Below are positions 9,951 to 21,200 of a stretch of 64,000 nt of DNA, piece after piece (within the stretch, counting starts at the first letter, position 1; every line of letters starts with the position of its first letter). The position numbers and the translations under genes are program-made. This DNA comes from Paraspadella gotoi (lineage: Eukaryota; Chaetognatha), in the NCBI GenBank assembly GCA_051294375.1, contig CM119265.1:6891489-6955488 (forward strand), written 5' to 3'. A model generated the notes under the pieces. It searched no databases. It saw nothing but the letters and a program-made list of their open reading frames with translations, and was not told the origin of the DNA.

Positions 9951-10202
9951 GGTAAAATCATTATAACGAGAATGCTAGATATAATTCACAATTAAATCGC
10001 TAATTGGAGAAGATGTCATCAAAAAATTAAAAAAATATTTTGTTAATTATTTTCATTATATAAATATATTTTTTAATATTAAAATTATTATATGAAATTG
10101 GAATATATAATATTAAATATCTTAATTAAAATATAAATTAAATAATTTAAAAAATACAATATGAATATTTAATTTTTTAAATTATAATTATATACATAGT
10201 AA

Positions 10203-10362
10203 TGGAGCCGGAGTTGGAGCCAGAGCCGAGTTAAAATTTTTGCTGGAGTCGGAGCTGAATTACAATTTTTGCTGGAGCCGGAGCCGAATAAAAATTTTGT
10301 TTAGAGACAGAGCTGAAATTTTGTTTAGAGCTGGAGCCGAAACAAAATTAGGTCGGCTCTAC
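10203..10362 (+). repeat. Degenerate GGAGCCGGAGC minisatellite
   Basis: Five or so imperfect units of about 30 bp, each with GGAGCCGGAGCCGA-like sequence followed by AAAATTTTTGCT or AAAATTTTGTTT. They stand out against the AT-rich flank. No coding frame is conserved. Confidence 0.7.
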
Positions 10363-10369
10363 ATCTTTG

Positions 10370-10660
10370 GTATCAATTATTGATTATCATCGTATCAATT
10401 ATTGGTTATCATCGCTTCAATTATTGGTTATCATCGCATCAATTATTAGTTATTATCGCATCAATCATTTATTATCATCATATCAATCATTTATTATTAT
10501 TGTATCAATTATTGGTTAATGGTTAATTGGTTATTATTGCATCAATAATTTGTTATCATCGCATAAATAATCAATTATTATTACATCAATCATTCTTTTT
10601 TTTTAGATTTTTCCATTAACTTTTTTTGATAATAACGTCTGGCGAGATCACTATACTTTT
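10370..10660 (+). mobile_element. MITE family B, tandem array and 3' end
   Basis: A tandem array of units about 17-20 bp long (ATTGGTTATCATCGCATCA) fills 10370-10590. It is followed by the constant B tail, ending ACGTCTGGCGAGATCACTAT (10635-10654), whose TCTGGCGAGAT is the complement of the B head ATCTCGCCAGA. The head itself was not found nearby. Confidence 0.6.
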
Positions 10661-11305
10661 AAGATTTTTATTTTCTCAGCTTTAGGTTGCTTACTTATAA
10701 AGGTCACAAAGACTAAAAATTTTTATTTTGTAAAAAAAAAACGAAACTAAAATACTTACAATTCCTTCCGCCATATTCTTTTGTAGGAGGTTGCCATTGA
10801 TTGTTTTTTGATTAATTTATTTTTATTTAGAGCTGTAAGAAATATGCTTCAACCATCCTGATATGTGGTACTTACCGATAATAAAAATTTTATAAATTAA
10901 TAAATCTATAAAGAAAAAGGTTTCTCTTAAATTTTGTAAAAGATTTAACTTTTATACAGACGCAGCAAATAAATAAAAAGTGAGGAATGAACAACATTGT
11001 ACAAATAAACTTTAATGTATATAAAAATTTTATTATAATTTTTATAATTTACGCAGTAGGATATATTTATATATAGTACTAACCCTATAAATGTTAAAAT
11101 GGTTTGTTATAAGATTTTTTTGCAGATTTGGATTCGTCATAAAAAGTTGATAATAAGAAATATAACTTTTTAAAAAAATTCTTTCTTTCAGTTGTTTAAA
11201 AATCGGAAAAACCTATATTTTAGCTGAAAATTAAATATATACTAAAAAAAATAAATAAAAATAAAAATAAAAACAAACCAAAAAATTGTTTAACATATAC
11301 TTTAA
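10661..11305. other. No gene seen
   Basis: AT-rich. 11130-11280 resembles the first 200 bp of the window and 12040-12130, so it is repetitive. Nothing else is supported. Confidence 0.45.
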
Positions 11306-11309
11306 TATT

Positions 11310-11625
11310 TCATTCGTAATATGTATCCCTATCAGAACATATCATTCTACTAGTAGTCTTATCCTTATGATAAAAATAATCATACAATATAACAATAATC
11401 CCAACCAAAAAAATTATCCATTCCCCCTCTATTTGTTTGGCCTTGTAGATATTATGAGTTTCTCATTAATGATTTTCCAACTGGAATGATGTATATCTAT
11501 ATATATGTATATGTATGTATATTTATGTATATCTATTAGAAACTGGAACAGAAAGTAATCTAATCTTGTGTTGTGTAGATGCACCCTCTATTTCCCGAAG
11601 ATAACACTAATGTCCCCATCCCAAA
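11310..11625 (+). repeat. R1 interspersed repeat, copy 2 (diverged)
   Basis: Shares ordered blocks with copies 1 and 3: ATCCCTATCAGAACATA, TAGTCTTATCC, AAAATTATCCATTCCCCC, TAGATATTATGA, CTAATCTTGTGTTGT and GATGCACCCTCTATTTCC. TATATG-rich sequence is inserted around 11490-11530. Confidence 0.7.
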
Positions 11626-11837
11626 CATATAAATAATATTATATTTAAATATTTAACACAAAAATATTTTAACAAATAAATAAAATCATAAATAATATTT
11701 ATTTTAAATCTAAAAAATAAAGATAGTGAAACAAGTAAGTTTGCAACTTTCATAAATATATAGTTATATATATTTATATATAGCTTACTGCGAAAAAAAA
11801 TATTTAAAAAAATATAAAATAATTTTTTTTTTGAATT

Positions 11838-12340
11838 AATGTTCACTAAGGCGTAGTGAAAGTTGCAGATCAAAATTCGAATAGTTAATCATGAACAGTA
11901 TTAAAGAACATTAAGAAATTAAATTTTTTTAAAAAAATTTTCCAATTTCATACGCCCATATAAGTCTTAATCGTAAATTCTTTCATTAAGTTAGCTAAAA
12001 ATTAAAAAACTATATTTTTTATACTAAAATTAAATTATAAGTTAACTATAACATTTTTTTTAGGATTTTGACCCTTCTAAAAAAAGTTATATTTCCTTTT
12101 AACTTTTTTAAGGAATTCGAATCTGCTTTCACAAATAAGAAAAAAACATTTTAAAATTTTTATATTTTTTATAGCGAGTACTATTTATAAATATGGACGT
12201 ATGCGAAAATTGAAAAATAAATATTTTTTATTTAAAAATGTTCACATAAACAAGCCTGTTTATGATCTACTATTCGAATTTTGATTCAACTTGATTTTAA
12301 TATTTTTGCTACGCTTTAATGTTCACTGGTAGTACGTTGT
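11838..12340. repeat. Foldback repeat of about 500 bp
   Basis: The left arm (about 11838-11975) and right arm (about 12180-12340) are imperfect inverted copies. The best-matching block is CAAAATTCGAATAG in the left arm and CTATTCGAATTTTG in the right. The arms start and end with GTTCACT-type motifs. The centre is AT-rich. No protein and no hammerhead. Confidence 0.6.
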
Positions 12341-12932
12341 TCATAATTGACCATTAGAATTTCCATATGTGACTTTCATTAAGCTCTAATAAATATTGTA
12401 ACATGTCTCAATCTTTTCATCGCTCCACCCTATTATGCAGTATGAATCAGGTGTCTACAATGCTTCTAAATAATTAGTCGGTTCAATTGACATCCTCAGT
12501 ATTGAATCTATTGATGTGTGAATAAAATACTATTTTAAAATTTGGCGACCGAGATTTTTTTCTTAAACGTCGCATTTTTGTTAATTTTTTCTTTTTTTAA
12601 TATACTGTTTGCCTTCGAGATACTTAACAGTTCTTACGTATAATTTATTTTCCTAGATATATAACGAAACCGAAATTTTTGAAAAATTCATATTTCATTG
12701 ACGATAAAAATTTTGTCTTGGGGTCTTTTGGTTTAAAATTCGTGACGGTTTTTGTTTATTTCAGCAAAAACAGCGCAGTTTTTTGTTTAAGATTGAGTAT
12801 TGTTTAAATTCATTGACAGTAATTTTTCGATTCTTTAACTGTAGATCAAATGTTTTGCCAGTTTAAAGTCAAATCTTGTCAGAAAATCTCCATATTAGTT
12901 AAATGAGGAGAAAATAATTTAATAACACAATA
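12341..12932. other. No gene seen
   Basis: Unique-looking AT-rich DNA with no coding frame, RNA or repeat that I can support. Confidence 0.45.
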
Positions 12933-14769
12933 CAGAAGGCTTCATATTATAAAATGAGGTACACCTTTTTTGTTACCAGAACACGTTCCGAGAAAACTAC
13001 TGGACCAAATTTTATGAAATTTAGTATGAACGATCCCTATGTGAATACAAATAAAACTATCGAGGCGAATTTCAATATTTGACCCCTGAGCCGAGATATG
13101 GGGGTCCCGGAGGGGCCACTCTTAAAGGCAAAAAATGGTCAAAATAAGTCAAAAGTCGTTTAATTACCATAAATAATTTCTGTAAGAACCTAATTTGTCT
13201 GTTAATGAATTTTTTCTCCATATTTCTTCAAATCACTTTTTATCATTTGAAACGTTTCAAAGAACCTCAGAGGGCATTTATGATAATCATCATACGAGAA
13301 AAAGTTGTTTTTGCCAAAAAACGGAGGTTTTTCCGGAAATTTAAGCCATTTGTTCCTGACAACAGGGCCCAGGGGGTGGACCCCTGGCACAGTGATCCAA
13401 ACTCTTGTGGAATCTCGATTGGAACTTTGTGGAAATCCGTATAAACATTTGTGGATTTAATTCATTCTTTGATTGTCTTATTTAATTAAAGATTCATTGA
13501 TTATTCATTCTTTCGTCATTGATAATTATTTAATTGATTCATTACTGTTTTTCCCCTCAGCTATCATGAGTTAATGATTAATATTTTATAGCAGAGGTGT
13601 TGGGTACTTAGTGTTTTCTTAGTGATCTATTTGTGCTTACTAAGCTGTGGTTACTGATCCATTGTGTTCTCTCTTGATATACAATATTACAGTGTAGTGA
13701 CTCTGTGCTAGTGAAACTGTTGACGCCCTGCTGCCCGCGTCTAGTGGCATACGAGCAACGCCGAGACTCTTAAGCTGCCCCTTTGGTCTGCAGCCACCCA
13801 TCGACCCGTCAGTGGGTCCGCAAGGTTTGCCCCCTAACAATGGTGCATCGTCTTTTTTGCCATGCCTCGTGTGTGATTTTGATCCGGAGTGTGTCAACAA
13901 TTTGCCACTCCTCCCTTTGGAGAGCTGCCTCACCGTCTTTTGGTCTATTTTGACGTTTGAGGTTCTGCAGATTTCCGACCACAAAAATCCATCAGCAGTT
14001 CTGCCATTGTGATAGCCCATTGGGTTTGGCATTGCTGTGAAGACTCTAGTTCTTTTCATTTGTTTTCATTCATGAGTTTTACCTGGATCTTGCTGCGGAA
14101 GAGGACTTTGTTAGTGCTGAAAACTTCGTTGGCCCAAGGTGGGATTTGTGCAGTCCTTCACTTTTGTGCAGTATAAACGACGTGTATCTCCAAAGGTCTT
14201 TCTCACCATGTTGCGCAACAAGGTCTGGACGACGTGGCTCTGAGATCTATTAGAGGCTCACCCTTTTGAAGTCGGAGGGAGACGGGCTTGGCTACCTCCC
14301 TCGTGTGGCACGACTCCACCTGGCTTTCAGCAAATTCGCCGCTGCTCCTAGCTTGGTGCTACCCCTATCTCTTGTCAGGGGTTGAATATTAAAATTTGCC
14401 TCGATATTTCCATATATATCGTCATTAGGACTCTAAATGTAAAATTTCATGAAATTCGATCAGGTAGTTTGGTAGTATGGTGGACTAAAATCCACCAACC
14501 GTTCATCAGCGGCCATTGGTGCCGGAGGCAAGTCATTCGCCTCCCAACCCCAAGGTTCGGGGTTCTAGCCCGGTGGTCGCCTAGCAGTTAAGAGGGACGG
14601 GGCGCTTAACCCGCCTGTAACACGGTGTTACAGCCTGATCCGAAGCTCAGGGACTGCTTATATTGAACGGTTCTGTCATTAACACATAATAATAATTACT
14701 GTCTCTTCATTAGGAACAGATTCTGGTTACAAAAAAGGGGTACCTCATTTTATAATATGAAGCCTTCGG
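12933..14769. mobile_element. TA-flanked TIR DNA transposon derivative
   Basis: Inverted ends of about 45-50 bp (left GAAGGCTTCATATTATAAAA; right its complement) bound 1.84 kb. TA lies on both sides (12931-12932 and 14770-14771), as for Tc1/mariner-type integration. The inside is GC-richer than the flanks at 13640-14640 and includes a minus-strand open frame (13640-14059) without any transposase motif I recognise, plus a tRNA-like segment. A shorter relative lies at 33152-33530. It is probably non-autonomous. Confidence 0.65.
14509..14700 (+). repeat. tRNA-like segment, probable SINE head
   Basis: 14509-14580 is 72 nt long with a seven-pair acceptor-like stem (GCGGCCA/TGGTCGC, one G-T), an A-box-like TGGTGCCGGAGG, a hairpin GGAGGC...GCCTCC, and a T-arm-like TCGGG-GTTCTAG-CCCGG holding a B-box match (GGTTCTAGCCC). 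The D-arm/anticodon spacing is wrong for a working tRNA. The body continues to an ATAATAATAAT-like end near 14693, so a tRNA-derived SINE is more likely than a tRNA gene. Confidence 0.5.
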
Positions 14770-15057
14770 TAATATGAGTAATTTTGTTCGAGTTTTTTTC
14801 ATAATATTTTTTTAATAATATTTAACCATTAGTCACATTCTTTCATTTAACACAAAGAGAGAAGTTCTTGGTTTCTCATAAAATAAAAGGTGTTTTTAAT
14901 TGGGGTGTCTTGAAATAGTTATGGGATAGGAATATGTGCGCCTATTGATATTTTTGTAGTATTCTTCCGCTACCGCTCAAAGGATGAATGCACATTTATA
15001 ATACAGGTTATTCCTAAAAAAATACCCAATAATCTGGAGTATACACTATGCACTGCT

Positions 15058-15245
15058 TTATAAAACGTCCCTTTTTTCACACCCATAAAAATTAGTTGGT
15101 TGTTTAAAGTCTAATGGACCTTGCATGTGAATGGTGAGGTTGTTTGCTTCGTTGTATAGAGAGTTACAGGAGGCTAGGATTTTGCCGACAACGTGCTCAA
15201 CCACTTCTTTCTTTAAAATGAAGGCATCTCTTCGCCATCTTCTCG
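15058..15245 (-). CDS. Unassigned coding exon candidate, 3' end
   Basis: On the minus strand an acceptor-like TTTCTCAACCAG precedes an open stretch of 61 codons that ends in TAA (15058-15060). The peptide begins RRWRRDAFILKK, contains LYNEANNLTIHMQGPLDF and reads like folded protein, and its base composition is richer in GC than the flanks. No start codon or upstream exon was found between here and NDUFA8 on the opposite strand, so it may be a relic or the last exon of a gene whose other exons I cannot find. Family unknown. Confidence 0.4.
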
Positions 15246-15703
15246 CTGGTTGAGAAATACATAGTGAGAAAAAAAAACATCCATAAAGGTTTTATTAAAA
15301 CAGGCGTTATTTCTGTACATAATTTTTTTCGAATGAAATCTCTGTTGATGCATCAGCATCGCAGGAAATGGACCAGTGTGCTGTAATTTTTTTTTAAATT
15401 TTGGTTTTGTTGGTTATCTAGGTTTGTTTAAAACCAGCATATTAAATAACGGCATTCTTTAAAATTATTAGTGCCAGATCTCTCGTTAACTTATTGTTAA
15501 CGTTTGACAAATTAAAATGCCTTACGATATTGTAAGCATAAATTTTCAGCCCAAATAATTCCTTTGTAAAACAATATTTTGTTTTCATGTAGAACGAATT
15601 CAATGCGACATGACCGCCAAAGAACTATTTTAAGGAATGACTAAATCAATAATAACTTGATCGACCACCTACAAGTGAGAAATCCTGCGAGTCTAACAAA
15701 GGG
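15246..15703. other. Upstream region of NDUFA8
   Basis: No gene is supported. A pyrimidine tract-AG (TTTTGTTTTCATGTAG) ends at 15592, 111 bp before the NDUFA8 start, with no clear donor upstream. It is a possible trans-splice acceptor or the end of a 5' UTR intron. Confidence 0.35.
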
Positions 15704-16453
15704 ATGTCGTTCACCGATGAGGACTACCTCCCCTGTCCAGCCGAGCTTGACGTGCCGCAAGAGCTCAATGTGAGCGCTCCTGTGCTGCGGGCCGCGGCTC
15801 ATCACATGGGGAAGTATTGCGATGAGAAGAGCAAAGAGTTTATGCTCTGCCGCCGCGAGGAAGAGGATCCTCGAAAGTGCTTGGACGAGGGAAAGGCCGT
15901 CACAGCGTGCGGCGTCGAGTTCCTCATGAAGATTAAAGAACACTGTTATCATCAGTTCACTGAGTACTGGCAGTGCGTCGATTACTGGGGCGGAGATTAC
16001 GGGGTCGGAACATATGGGAAGCTTAACCTTTGCCGCCAGAAACAAATTCCGTACGACGATTGCGTCCTCGAGAATTTAAACCAGGAACGAGTTCATTATG
16101 GTTATTTTGGAAGAATTCGCCTACACGATACCTGCCGACCAAAACCTGTGGATATTCCCATCAAGCACGCGCCCGTCGACGAACCCCCGAAGGAGTTCAG
16201 TTGCGAAGAAATCGAGGCGGTTAAAGAAAGCCTGGAAGGACTTTCTACGGAAAAGTTTCAAGCGTACTTTCAGAAACTGATTAAAGACATGCCACAGGAA
16301 GAGAAAAAGATGTTTTATTCATTAAGTCCGAATAGGAAGTACCTAGGTAACGACCCTAATACTTATGGGCCTGATAATAATTGGTATTGGAACGCTAACT
16401 ACCCCCGCGATTATAAGCCAAGTCGACAATACACTAGCGATTTTGGAGTTTAA
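15704..16453 (+). CDS. NDUFA8: NADH dehydrogenase (complex I) subunit NDUFA8
   Basis: The product is an accessory subunit of mitochondrial complex I on the intermembrane-space side, stabilised by disulfides formed through the MIA40 import route. The sequence shows four evenly built CX9C pairs (C39/C49, C59/C69, C81/C91, C110/C120), with family stretches APVLRAAAHH, KEFMLCR and FTEYWQCVDY. It is a single coding exon starting at the first in-frame ATG and ending TAA. At 249 residues it is longer than the roughly 170 usual in animals. The extra C-terminus (from about residue 165) has an acidic helix-like part and an aromatic, Asn/Tyr-rich end. The TAF11 start lies 161 bp downstream on the same strand. 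The family assignment is firm. Confidence 0.93.
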   Translation: MSFTDEDYLPCPAELDVPQELNVSAPVLRAAAHHMGKYCDEKSKEFMLCRREEEDPRKCLDEGKAVTACGVEFLMKIKEHCYHQFTEYWQCVDYWGGDYGVGTYGKLNLCRQKQIPYDDCVLENLNQERVHYGYFGRIRLHDTCRPKPVDIPIKHAPVDEPPKEFSCEEIEAVKESLEGLSTEKFQAYFQKLIKDMPQEEKKMFYSLSPNRKYLGNDPNTYGPDNNWYWNANYPRDYKPSRQYTSDFGV

Positions 16454-16487
16454 GCAACACTTATAGGAGGAAGGTTTATTTTGAAAA

Positions 16488-16493
16488 AATAAA
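16488..16493 (+). promoter_or_regulatory. Polyadenylation signal of NDUFA8
   Basis: AATAAA lies 35 bp after the NDUFA8 stop and before the TAF11 start. Confidence 0.55.
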
Positions 16494-16614
16494 ATTAAGT
16501 TTGCTGGATTTTACATTAAAACCAAGTGTTTGAATAAAATTGTGACAGTATAGACAGTAAAACAACTTTTGATTGACTAATGTGTGTCTGCGTTGTTGAT
16601 ATTTAGTTATAATT

Positions 16615-18176
16615 ATGGAAGCCAACTCTCTTGATACGTTAACGGAACGCAACGACGACGTTGTCAACGATTTTCCCCAAGGAATTGATGCCACCGTCGC
16701 TAGAAAAAAAGATTCAAAAACTGTTGATGATCTTGAAAGTCTCAATCATGAAAACTGCAGCGAAAACGAGAACGAAGACGACCATGACGACGACGTTCAT
16801 TCTTCTTTCGACGAAGAAGCTCAACTCTTAATAGAACTTGAAAAGTCTGTTGGAAATTCATTAGATTCGCCGTCTAACGAATCTGCGAACAAAAGCTCTC
16901 CCGATTTGACTCTCGACGAAACAATTGAAGCCTCGACTTCGAAAGATTCTTCGGAAACAGATTCCCCGAAAGTCGCCTCCTCGTCACCTCCGTTGCAAAC
17001 AACTCGGCCACGACCTCCCGTTTGGCTGCATCGGTTAGATTCTGATTCGGGCGGACAGCCCAGGTCGAAAAAGGAGATTATGGAGGAAGCTCGCGAGAAA
17101 ATGCAAGTATTGGTGTCTTCATTCTCCGAAAAACAGCTCAACAGATACGAAATGTTTAGACGTTCATGCTTCCCCAAGGTAGGACGTTTAGACAATTTGT
17201 TAATTGTTAAAGGTACCTCTTTTGTTTTTTAAATTAACCGTACAAATCTAGGAATAATGTTCACTTTTGCAATGTTTAATTTATTTTTGTTTCATATCAA
17301 ATACATAATTTATATCAAACTAATTGGATAGAGTAAATTTCGGATAATTTTTATTTTTATTATTTCTTTATTTTCGGATTCCAATCACGGATTTTTATTG
17401 CGAAAAACTTTTATAAAAACTTTTTGAAGGGGATTGAATGATACTGTGGACGCCACAAGTTTCAGAGTAAGAATGATTGTTGTTCGTCCACAATACCATT
17501 ATTAAACTCACAAAACAACAAGTAAAAGCGTTTGCCCATATGCACTCGCTTTCCCACTCCGAAGCAGTGAAATTGTTTCGACAGCTGGATTCTGCTTCGA
17601 TGAAAGACTCGTTTCATAAATATTTTTTTCTTTGTTTGCTGCTTTTGTTCGTTTTTTTGTTTTGTTTTTTTTTTCTCCCTTTTTTTCCATTTTTTTTTAT
17701 TTGTCGCTTGAATCTCAAGTTGAGAGTTTTTTATCGTGAGAGACAATTCTAATTTATTTTACTGTATATTTTGTTTTTATAATGGAATATACTTTTAAAA
17801 AGTATATCTGATACTTTTTATTGAATTCGCATTTCTATACTAGTCCACGATCAAACGGCTCATGCAAAATGTCACCTCAGGATCGTCAATTTCGCAAAAC
17901 GTCGTCATCGCCATGGCTGGAATATCTAAAGTTTTCGTCGGTTCGACCAGACAATTAATAAATTAAGTGGGCTTTGCCTAAACTTTCTTTCTGTTCGTAG
18001 GAGAAGTCGTGGAGGAAGCTTTGGACTACAAAAAGTTGCGCGGCGATACTGGGCCATTGCTTCCACTTCATCTTCGCGAGGCAGTTCGTCGTCTTAAAAG
18101 AAAGAACTCTGCTCACGACATGGTCGCCGGCGTCGCTCCACTTAATCCAGCTTTTAAAAAACGAAGAAGATTTTAA
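16615..18176 (+). CDS. TAF11: TFIID subunit TAF11
   Basis: TAF11 pairs with TAF13 through a histone fold and helps TFIID engage TBP and TFIIA at RNA polymerase II promoters. Exons are 16615-17178, 17844-17940 and 18001-18176, giving 278 residues. The acidic, Ser-rich N-terminal half is variable. The C-terminal half is the conserved domain, with [19 protein letters not shown], then [19 protein letters not shown], then [10 protein letters not shown] and [10 protein letters not shown], and a basic KKRRRF end. Phases agree across both introns; intron 2 is only 60 nt and has a GTTCGA donor. Intron 1 (665 bp) is T-rich and holds a coding-like patch near 17477-17620 that does not fit the family. NDUFB2 starts 91 bp downstream. 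Confidence 0.93.
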
Positions 18177-18210
18177 ATATAAATTAATTTATATTTTCAA
18201 CTTTTTTTCT

Positions 18211-18215
18211 TATAG
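18211..18215 (+). promoter_or_regulatory. Candidate trans-splice acceptor before NDUFB2
   Basis: A strong tract, CAACTTTTTTTCTTATAG, ends at 18215, only 39 bp after the TAF11 stop and 52 bp before the NDUFB2 ATG. No donor or promoter fits in the gap, so spliced-leader addition to a polycistronic RNA is the simplest reading. Not proven. Confidence 0.4.
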
Positions 18216-18267
18216 ATGATTTTTTTTGACGGATAAAGAATAAACTTTGACAAGGAAAGAATCGGTC

Positions 18268-21200
18268 ATGATAGCGACTATCGGGCGTCGCGCCGTCCAG
18301 GCTGTTTTGTCGAATCCATCTCCGAGCCACGCTCTCTCGGGCGTGCGTAATGGCAGTGGCGGCGGCGGCGGGGTTTGGGTTTACCGCCGTATTCAAGAAG
18401 CTGAGCCCATAAACACACGATATTGGTCGTATATTATGTCAACCTTCTTTTGGTACTGGGTATTCACTTTTTTTTATTTCGAACCTGAATACTTTTTTGG
18501 TCACACTCCCCCGCCGGATCCTGAATCCTTTACAGACGAAGAATTAGGAATTCCTTGCGAACAGGTTACGTATAGGAAAGATTTTCCACCTCCCGCGATT
18601 ATTTTTTTTTCCAATACGTCGTCAATACTTTTTTCTGCAATTACTTTTTAGCCGGATCTGCTTAACTTTGTCGGTCCGTCAGTCCGCCCCCCCAATTTTG
18701 TCTCTAAGTCACTTAAATCATGTCAGAACATCGAATTATGAGAAATTATGCCAACAAGTTTGAGCAAACAATGTCGGATCTGCCCACGATCATTATCGGT
18801 AAATAAATTAAATGAGTTTAAATGGAAAAAACATAAGTAACATTTACTTGAATCTTTTTACTAATTTGAACCTTTATTATTCGAAATAATTTTTTAATTA
18901 ATTAATAGATTGAGATGAAATTTTGTGCGTGGGGAGGAAAGTGATTGAGCCGGATATAAAGTTTCAATCGAAAGAACCAAAGTCAAGTTGACTTGAATTT
19001 TTATTAATTATGCTTATTCATGAATGTTTTAATTATTTAAAATTTGATTTATAAATCAAATTAAAATAATTAGATATATATGAAAATTTACAAATTACTT
19101 GTTTCACTATTTTCTATTTTAATATTTTAATATTTTTATGAAGGATTTAGTATTTAATCTATATTATTTAATCAAACATATATTGCTTTCTTTTTTAAAA
19201 ATGTTTTATCTAATAATTCAATTTGGGAAGGGGAAGTCAGTGTTATCTTCTGGAAATAGAGGGAGCATCTATACAACACAAGGTTAGATTACTATCTGTC
19301 CTAGTTTTCTAATAGATATCACACATCATTTCTGTTAGAAAGTCATTAATGAAAAATCATAATATCTAAGAAGCTGAACAGAAAAGGATAATTTTTTGAG
19401 GGGGGACCAACGTTATATATGATTTTTTTTACCAATAGGGATAAGACTACCATGTAGAATTGTATGTTCTGATAGGGATACATACTGGGGAAAGGTCTAT
19501 AGGGGCACCTTTATGTCATGAATATAATTTTAAAATACTTTAATGAAAATTTTATTTTTTCTTTATCCTATTTTTTAATTATTTCTTTTTTGAATATTTT
19601 TTATCTTTTATGTTTATACAATGGGAAGGTAATCAGTTGGGAACCTATACCCTTCATGGATTTCGGCTCTTTAATCCCAATATCCAGGTATATTAGATAT
19701 AAAGTTTCGATAGAATCTTGCGAGCGAAAGTGAAAAAAAAGTAACATTTACTCTTGCTCTCTATCTTGCTCTCTCTCTTGCTCACTCTGCAAGTTACAAA
19801 AATTATACAAGTTGAATAAATTATATGGGTAAAAAAAAGATGTTAGTTGAAAAAAATGCAGGTTTAAAAAATTATGTGAGTTAAAAAAAAATTATGCGAT
19901 TTTAAAAAAAGGAGCGAGGTAAAAAAAAATGATGCAAGTTTTAAAAATGATGCATTTTAAAAAAATGAGGCAAGTTGAAAAAACAAATCTAGTTAAAAAA
20001 ATTATTTGTATCATACTATTATTAAATATAATCAGTATATTTTTATATATTTTTATCAGTAATCACTTAAGAAGTATAAATACTTTAAATTTATATCTTA
20101 AAAAGAATTAATATGACAGTTTGCTATCTACAATTTAATAAAACCCCCAAAAAAATTCAAACCCGAGTTTTTTTTTAAAAAACACAGGTTTTTGCCAACC
20201 CTGTTTCCGAATTTATATTGAATTTTTTTTTTAGTAGCTTCCTTTTATTTTTTTGTAGGTCAAATCATTTAAAAGTTACTTTATTATGAAAAATGGCGAA
20301 AAAAATGTATTTAATTTTCCACCATTTTTGGTATTTAGTTATTTGTTTTATATTAACTAGTTATTTTTTAAATATTTTTTTAATTTAACAATGCTAAAGG
20401 CCTTGCACCTCTTTCTGGTTCAAAAAAGTATTATTATAGCTTTCAGAAAAGAGGAAAAGATGCGCAACATTAATATCAGGGCTGCGCAGAATTGCGTTAA
20501 AGATGTCGAAAAACATTTTGCTGTCATACCTCAATTTGCTGTATAAGAGCATACCCAGATAAAGGCAGGCAGTAGTTGATGCCGAGGAAGGGTATACCAA
20601 ATATTGAGAATGTTATCATTATGTTTTACCCATGTTTTATATACTTTTTATTGAATAAATGAATTATGTCATATACTTTTTTCCTAAATAGTACATTTTT
20701 TTCCTATTTTTATCGTTGCACGGAAGCGATAATCGAGCTTTGAATGTGATTCTATATACATGGTGACAATTTTACAAGCGCTGTCATTTGCAAACCAGTG
20801 GTTATTTCATTGATTTTAAAAATTAGTTGAGTAGAAAATATTAAAGTCATTTATGTGTTCAATTTTTTTATTGATCAGTTAAGATATGCTTTGGCAATAG
20901 TGAGAAAGTTGGCTTGTAAAATCGGGTTTCATTTTCCAACTCACTGTTTTTTTTTTTTTTCAACTTTTAGTACTTTTTAAACAAAGTATTTATTAAGATA
21001 TTAACAATATTAATATCCTCAGAAAGCCCTTAAAAAAATGAAGAGAATGATATACTTACGAAAGCTCTAACATAAAAATTAAGAGAGTCAAAAGTTAATT
21101 ATCTAAAATTTTAAATATTTTTTTAAAATATATGATCTGTTTAAATTATTATAATATAAAATATTATTATTTATATAAGTATCATGAAAGAGCCTGAAAA

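Noticed and set aside
13640-14059. 139-codon minus-strand frame as a transposase
   Set aside because: No catalytic DD(E/D) pattern or helix-turn-helix that I can see; probably chance in GC-richer transposon DNA.
14509-14580. Functional tRNA gene
   Set aside because: Acceptor and T arms fit, but the D and anticodon arms do not; a tRNA-derived SINE is more likely.
17477-17752. Frame with [21 protein letters not shown]-like content in TAF11 intron 1
   Set aside because: It does not fit the TAF11 family between the two flanking exons and has no convincing acceptor or donor, so I left it as intron.
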